Shown in pieces: positions 58,240-64,000 of a stretch of 64,000 nucleotides of DNA; the stretch's first letter is position 1, and each line of letters starts with the position of its first letter. The notes under the pieces are model-generated. The model was not told the origin of the DNA, did not search any database, and worked only from the letters and a program-made list of their open reading frames with translations. The DNA is from Procambarus clarkii. Taxonomy: Eukaryota; Arthropoda; Malacostraca; Decapoda; Cambaridae. A program made the translations under genes and the position numbers. Where the stretch lies: assembly GCF_040958095.1 (NCBI RefSeq), contig NC_091208.1, forward strand, positions 10,330,326 through 10,394,325. The letters are read 5' to 3'.

Positions 58240-59643
58240 ATAGTGCGGAGACTCTTGGAGACTCTTGGAGACTCCTCTGTTGCAGGAGATGGTGATTGTG
58301 CTTCAACGTCAACCGAGGCAGTAGAGTCATCATCGGAAGACAAGTGTTGGTTTGCAGAAGCATCAGGTGTAGGTACCTGTGAAGCTGGTGTAGTCTCAGG
58401 TGCGGCTGGTGTAGTTTCTAGTGAAGCTGGTGTAGTCTCAGGTACCACTGGAGAAGTAGATGGTTCGTCTGGAGTAGCAGTGTGCAAGGATATTGCAGAG
58501 TCTGTAGCAGGTTGCACAGGGTGGGCGTCAGCAGACAGGATATCTGCCAATGCAGTTGAAGAGATGGTGATGTTAGAAGCTTCTGGCTGGGAAGAGCAGG
58601 TGGGAAACATGTCCTCTGGTATAACGAAGGTCGGTAGCTGGTTCACTTTGTACAATTCATTCAGAATTCTGTACCGTTGTTTAAGATCTCCGCCTGAGAG
58701 CTCCGTTGCGAAGTGAATCAAAGCTGCAACAGTGCTATCAGGGGTGGCTGAAGGCGTCGTGAGTAAGGATGGCTGGCTGGCTTGGTGCAGAGGAGTCGTC
58801 TGAGGCTGTGAGTGGCTGGCACTGGAGTTGCTGGTCCAGTAGTTTGATTGCGCGCCGCTCGCGGCGCCACTTGTCGGGAGTGCTGGGAAGGTCTCTTCTT
58901 GTATACTGAATGATTTCAATCTTGGGGTAGAATTGCGAGGACTGTCGTCGACCATTTTCTTGATTTCTTCCTGTCTGAAGGGGCAGTCTTGAGAGATGGC
59001 TGTGTGGTCACCGTTGCAGAGTAGACAACGTTTGGTGGTGGCATTGCAGGTCCTGTGATGGTGTTCCCCAGCACAAATGCTGAAATTTCTGCAGCGGGTT
59101 TGGGCACTTCTGAAGGTAGTGGATGTATTGATAACACCTAAAATACTGACGTAGGCGGAAATAGCGCTGTCTGGAGATCTGGTGGGGCGTGCAGGCCACT
59201 TCGCAGCATCTGAGGCCGTTGTCTGCTGCGAGAGTAGCTTCTGCCGGAGTCTTGAGGGTGGGCTTCCCGTCCTCACCCTTCTGGATGAGGTGGGCCGAGA
59301 TGGCTGAGAGGGATCGGTTCAGAGTGTTTATGCTCTTCACGATCTCAGTGATGGGCTGTTCGGCGATGATGTCACTCACTCTGTGAATGAATATTGTCTT
59401 TACTGCCTGGAACTGGTGGGGAGGCAGGAGTGTTAAGCCCTTTTCCTCGAGTGCAATGGTCGTTGTCGTGGTGAATAGGGCTTCTAGTGCTACTGCACTA
59501 CTGAAGAGGATTTGGGGTCCATTTACGTCCATGACGACGTCGATTGGTGCTAGCCCTGAGGTCGAGGTCAGTAGGTCCATGATCTCGGCCTTGTTGAATG
59601 TGGTGTCGGTTTCTCGGAACCGCACCTTCACTCTAAACAGCAT
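58236..59643 (-). pseudogene. Gag-like ORF1 with zinc knuckles (element B), one frameshift
   Basis: ATG at 59643. The first frame (to 59008) and the second (59276-58236) overlap; homology passes between them near 59095-59110, so there is one frameshift. The N-terminal ~150 residues are globular, with a Thr-Arg/Lys-rich nucleic-acid-binding character. The Cys clusters follow (Cys-Arg-Cys-Tyr remnant, Cys-Ala-Gly-Glu-His, Cys-Leu-Leu-Cys...His...Cys near 59130-59000), then Phe-Pro-Ala-Leu-Pro and a long Ser/Thr/Pro-rich tail with Pro-Glu-Thr-Thr-Pro-Ala repeats. The family role is RNA binding and chaperone activity for retrotransposition. In this element, RT would have to be supplied in trans. 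Confidence 0.78.
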
Positions 59644-59760
59644 GGTGCCTATTCAGACACCACGCTAAAGATAAGGAGGGAAGCGCTCACGTTGCTGCTC
59701 AATATTTATCCACTCGGCAGTGCTAGGTGCAAGCTTTCTCTCCGCTGGTCTGTATGCGCG

Positions 59761-60231
59761 TCGTTATTAATCTAAAGGTTTAATTTATATCTTTAATAAA
59801 TTTTTTTCAATTGCAAGACTTTAGTTTTGTGCTAAAATTTAATAAATTTGAAAAAGAAAGGTTCTAACAATTTTTGTTCATTTTATATTGGAAATCAAAT
59901 TGTAATTTACACATATTTCTAAAATAAGAACTAATTGTATTCAAGAAGTAATAAATATTAATATCCTGCGCTAACTCCTACAATCATAGGGCCGGTTGGT
60001 CGTCATTTTCTATACCGCTTTAATGGTAACTTTTATTTTCAATTTTTTTATGTTTCATTCCACCAGATGTTTTGTGTTGATACTTCGAATACCTTATTAA
60101 TATTCCGTTTGTGTACCGTATTTTTAGGCCACTGTCATAGTCGTGAGTGAGCAAGGATCACTTAGCTACTGAGGCACCATTCCTTCCTCACCCCCCTCCC
60201 CCCCGACCATTCCCTGATCCTTATCCTGTAA
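59761..60231 (+). repeat. A+T-rich spacer and PRE flank
   Basis: Spacer then PRE; C-rich run near 60190-60206. No gene. Confidence 0.75.
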
Positions 60232-60607
60232 TTGTATGCAGTGCCTGGTTACAGTTACGTTATGGCTGAGGGTGTGGAGGCTGGTGTTGTTGTTGTTCAG
60301 TGCCTTGTTGAGGTTGGTGATGCAGTGTCTGGTTATGGTTATGTTGTGGCTGAGGGTGTGGAGGCTGGTGTTGATGTTGTTCAGGGCCTTGTTGAGGTTG
60401 GTGATGCAGTGCCTGGTTATGGTTATGTTGTGGCTGAGGGTGTGGAGGCTGGTGTTGATGTTGTTCAGGGCCTTGTTGAGGTTGGTGATGCAGTGCCTGG
60501 TTATGGTTATGTTGTGGCTGAGGGTGTGGAGGCTGATGTTGTTTTTCAGGGCCTTGTTGAGGTTGGTGATGCAGTGCCTGGTTATGCTTATGTTGTGGCT
60601 GAGGGTG
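60232..60607 (+). repeat. M84 array fused to 33A
   Basis: About four and a half units; the last is cut at ggctgagggtgtg and joins 33A directly. Confidence 0.9.
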
Positions 60608-61068
60608 TGCTTACTAGGCTTACTGCTCTGTGGCCACCTGTTGACTCTAGGCTTACTGCTCTGTGGCCACCTGCTGGCTCTACTAGGCTTACTGCTCTGT
60701 GGCCACTTGTTAACTATAGGCTTACTGCTCTGTGGCCATCTTCTGGCTCTAGGCTTACTGTTCTGTGGCCACCTTCTGGCTCTAGGCTTACTGCTCTCTG
60801 GCCACCTGCTGGCTCTAGGTTTACTACTCTGTGGCCACCTGCTGCCTCTAGGCTTACTGCTCTGTGGCCATCTTCTGGCTCTAGGCTTACTGTTCTGTGG
60901 CCACCTTCTGGCTCTAGGCTTACTGCTCTCTGGCCACCTGCTGGCTGTAGGTTTACTGTTCTGTGGCCACCTGTTGACTCCAGGCTTACTGCTCTGTGGC
61001 CACCTGCTGGCTCTAGGTTTACTGCTCTGTGGCCACCTGCTGCCTCTAGGCTTACTGCTCTGTGGCAA
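60608..61068 (+). repeat. 33A minisatellite array
   Basis: About fourteen 33-bp units. A multi-unit block (with the cttctggctctagg variants near 60740-60800) is repeated near 60870-60925. Confidence 0.92.
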
Positions 61069-61824
61069 CCTGACCAAAACACTAATAATAAGAAACACCT
61101 GTTGAATGGTTATTTTCTTTGACAATTACTGGCTTCAGAACACGGTACACAGTAGCTAGGTGTCGCCTACACACTAACATCTGCGACGACCACCGTAATA
61201 AACAGTAGTTATATGATCCCTACCCACCGTAAGATTTTATGTGTGAAATATATACGCAAAATTTTTAATTTTGTCGTGAGTAGTAGTTGGCTTGAAGTTT
61301 TATAATATATAAGTTATATATTTTTACAAAAGATAAAGAAAATAGTTTTGTGTGAAAATTTATAAATGTCATAAAAATATAAAAAAATAATAATTTTTGT
61401 ATATAATATTATATTGTTAATCAAATCAAAATATTAAAATATTTCCAGTCACGAACTGATTATATTTAAGAGGTTATAATTTTTAATATCTTCTCTACCT
61501 CTCCCCCCCCCCCCAAAAAAAAAATACCAAAACAACAAACACACACACACACACACATATATGGTCGTTTGGTCATGGGTTTCAATACTGATTTAATGGG
61601 CAGTTATTATGTTCATAATTTTTTATGTTTCATTCCACCAGAAACTTTGTTTTGATACTTTAAATACCCTATTATTTATCCTCTTTGTGTACCGTATTCT
61701 TAGGCCACTGTCACAGTCGTCAGTAAGTGGGGATCACTTAGCTACTGGGCACCATTCCTTCCTTCCCCCGCCCCGACCCCTCATTCCCCGTCCTGTCCTA
61801 TCCCAAAACCTTATCCTGCATTTG
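61069..61824 (+). repeat. 33B remnant, END, A+T-rich spacer and PRE flank
   Basis: One 33B-like unit, END at 61120-61240, spacer with a C run and a short (CA)n near 61540-61556, PRE to 61824. No gene. Confidence 0.75.
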
Positions 61825-62620
61825 GATGCAGTGTCTGGTTATGGTTATGTTGTGGCTGAGGGTGTGGAGGCTGGTGTTGATGTTGTTCAGGGCCTTGCTG
61901 AGGTTAGTGATGCAGTGCCTGGTTATGGTTATGTTGTGGCTGAGGGTGTGGAGGCTGGTGTTGATGTTGTTTAGGGTCTTGTTGAGGTTGGTGATGCAGT
62001 GCCTGGTTATGGTTATGTTGTGGCTGAGGGTGTGGAGGCTGGTGTTGATGTTGTTCAGGGCCTTGTTGAGGTTGGTGATGCAGTGCCTGGTTATGGTTAT
62101 GTTGTGGCTGAGGGTGAGGAGGCTGGTGTTGATGTTGTTCAGGGCCTTGTTGAGGTTGGTAATGTAGTGCCTGGTTATGGTTATGTTGTGGCTGAAGGTG
62201 TGGAGGCTAGTGTTGATGTTGTTCAGGGTCTTGTTGAGGTTGGTGATGCAGTGTCTGGTTATGGTTATGTTGTGGCTGAGGGTGTGGAGGCTGGTGTTGA
62301 TGTTGTTCAGGTCCTTGTTGAGGTTGGTGATGCAGTGCCTGGTTATGGTTATGTTGTGGCTGAGGGTGTGGAGGCTGGTGTTGATGTTGTTCAGGGCCTT
62401 GTTGAGGTTGGTAATGTAGTGCCTGGTTATGGTTATGTTGTGGCTGAGGGTGTGGAGGCTGGTGTTGATGTTGTTCAGGTCCTTGTTGAGGTTGGTGATG
62501 CAGTGCTTGGTTATGGTTATGTTGTGGCTGAGGGTGTGGAGGCTGGTGTTGATGTTGTTCAGGGCCTCATTGAGGTTGGTGATGCAGTGCCTGGTTATGG
62601 TTATGTTGTGGCTAAGGGTG
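61825..62620 (+). repeat. M84 array fused to X
   Basis: Nine to ten uniform 84-bp units; the array ends at ggctaagggtgtg and joins X at gtttaacggaaataatt, skipping POST, R49, MID and M28. Confidence 0.93.
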
Positions 62621-63580
62621 TGTTTAACGGAAATAATTCATTAAAATACAGACACTGACACAAACCCCATTACATAATATACTGTAACATTACAGCAATT
62701 TCCCCTGGGTAGCGTGTCAAGCCGTCCTCCTAATAGAACGTCGCATTTTGACGTATAGTCTACCTGAGACCAAAAGTAGTCGTACTGGAGAATATAAGCG
62801 TCCCGCTAAAGTGACGTAATGTCCCGCTTTCTGTTAGGGGTTTAATAGTAGGTTAGGATAAGGACACTTTAGTACGACAGTTTCTATACGTTGGGAAGAC
62901 TTTGGAAGAGTAACAGAGTGTGTATTCTTTATAAATATGTTATGCCTTCAATGTAGAGAAAAAATGGATATTATTTCCTTATAGCCTTAAAACTTCCGTT
63001 TGATCTTTGCCATTGGCATCTTCATTAAGCTCTTTAAGGCAAGATCTAAGGCAAGTTTCTAAAAAAATAATAAACATTTTCTAGATTGTGGAGGCATAAG
63101 CCTTTAATAAACAACAATTATATTACCCATGGCAAAACACTATTACATTGTAATAAATTTATACATCACTTTAAGAATGTATACAATGTCACGAAACAAA
63201 GTTGTAGGTAAATGTCACTGAAAGCACTTGTCTGGGGCAGTCCGAATCATAAATGATCCCTTTTCCCTTCATCTTCATTTTCCCCATCTCGCCCCTTCTC
63301 CTCCGCTTCCTTCTCTCCCTCTCTTCTTTACAAACTTTTGCATTTTCTCCCCATCAAACATAAGCTTTCAACATAGTTGGGAAAACATTAAATCAGCATT
63401 TACGTAAGTTGATGTTAGGGTACCTTTATTAAACTGAGTTTTTCTCAAATAAGAATCTCAGTAACTAATAATATATATGTGCAATACTCGTATATGGCAA
63501 TTAGTTTCTACTTCTCTTCCATTAACAGCTTCTAGTCGGTTCTCTTCCAGTTCAACAGCACAAGTGGGTTATAGCCATAC
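62621..63580 (+). repeat. X segment
   Basis: Matches 15200-16060 (gtgtcaagccgtcctcctaa, gggaaaacattaaatcagca). No gene. Confidence 0.75.
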
Positions 63581-64000
63581 TGCCATGTGGCTACATGGTG
63601 GCTCCGTGCTAACTGTTCTCTGGCCACTTTCTAGCTTACAGGCTTACTGATCTGTGGCCACCTGACCAAAAACACCAGCGTGACCAAAACACTAACAACA
63701 AGAAACAGCTGTTGAAAGGTGGGTTTCTGTGACAATCACTGACCTCAGAACACGGTACACAGTAGCTAAGTACTTACCTAGTGGTGCTTGCGGGGGGTTG
63801 AGCTCTAGCTCTTTGGTGTGTCCCTACACTCACTATCAAGTGTGACGACCATTGTTGTACACAGCAGCCGAATGATCCCTTCTAACTGGAAAGTTTTACA
63901 ATTGTAATGTACACTTAAAAATTTCACTGGTGTGTTGTGATGAGTGTGACGGTAACACAGAACGACAAGTTTGTTTCTTTGTATATAAATAATATATTTA
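63581..64000 (+). repeat. 33A, 33B and END segments
   Basis: Two degenerate 33A units, one 33B unit (63665-63705) and END, interrupted by the LINE tail fragment at 63771-63816. The window ends in A+T-rich spacer. Confidence 0.7.
63771..63816 (-). mobile_element. 46-bp LINE/SINE 3'-tail fragment
   Basis: The reverse complement matches the last ~46 bp of the CR1-like LINE (ccaaagagc ... caactaggtgagta, compare 19566-19610). In other END copies gctaagt runs straight on to gtcccct, so this is an extremely truncated insertion. Confidence 0.7.

Larger units (their letters stand above)
57721..59760 (-). mobile_element. ORF1-only LINE-like element B
   Basis: On the minus strand: 5' region (ctagcactgccgagtggata near 59720), ORF1, overlapping small ORF, 3' UTR and an ATTC-repeat tail (57720-57737). 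About 2.0 kb in all, with no RT. It has the same structure as element A once the Gypsy-like insertion is removed, so the RT-less form appears to be an element in its own right rather than two independent deletions. Confidence 0.75.

Overview
This is a eukaryotic, animal-type intergenic window. I found no host protein-coding gene, rRNA or tRNA gene. It consists of tandem-repeat modules interrupted by retrotransposons. The set of elements (CR1-like LINEs with (AC)n tails, a tRNA-headed SINE ending in the same tail, LINE 3' ends with AAAT tails, a BEL/Pao element and Gypsy-like LTRs) suggests an arthropod, most likely a decapod crustacean. That placement rests on memory of such repeats, not on a search.

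The backbone is a composite repeat whose parts recur in fixed order: an A+T-rich spacer; a conserved flank (PRE, with a 'gtaccgtattcttaggcca'-like core); an 84-bp minisatellite (M84); a POST segment; a 49-bp repeat (R49); a MID segment; an optional block (OPT); a 28-bp minisatellite carrying TGACGTCA (M28); in some copies a unique block (X); two unrelated 33-bp minisatellites (33A, 33B); and a conserved END segment. About eight copies or partial copies are visible: 1-1252, an inverted block 1252-3194, 5430-10680, 10681-16740, 25206-26850, 33240-37607 continuing at 47855-49420, 49420-61070 and 61070-64000.

Insertions split these units. At 3195-5430 there is a decayed LINE ORF1 holding a second LINE 3' end. 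LINE fragments sit inside M84 arrays at 5797-7042 and 11618-13750, the latter carrying a SINE. At 16985-25205 there are four head-to-tail CR1-like LINE copies, the first ones separated by (AC)n. At 26850-33245 there is an ORF1-only LINE-like element split by a Gypsy-like gag-protease element; an unsplit relative lies at 57725-59760 on the minus strand. At 37608-47854 there is a nearly complete BEL/Pao retrotransposon (minus strand, two 1613-bp LTRs, CCCCG target duplication). At 50581-54960 there is an insert with a TTGGT target duplication, itself holding a terminal-inverted-repeat element.

The most unusual gene is a 181-residue SGNH/GDSL-hydrolase-like ORF placed between the 5' LTR and gag of the BEL/Pao element, with its Ser, Asp and His motifs intact. 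Other points of interest are the composite macrosatellite, its CRE-palindrome arrays, SINE/LINE tail sharing, and the recurrent ORF1-only element. Most coding regions are broken by stops or frameshifts. The exceptions are the 820-residue LINE ORF at 17058-19520, the BEL gag-protease ORF and the SGNH ORF.
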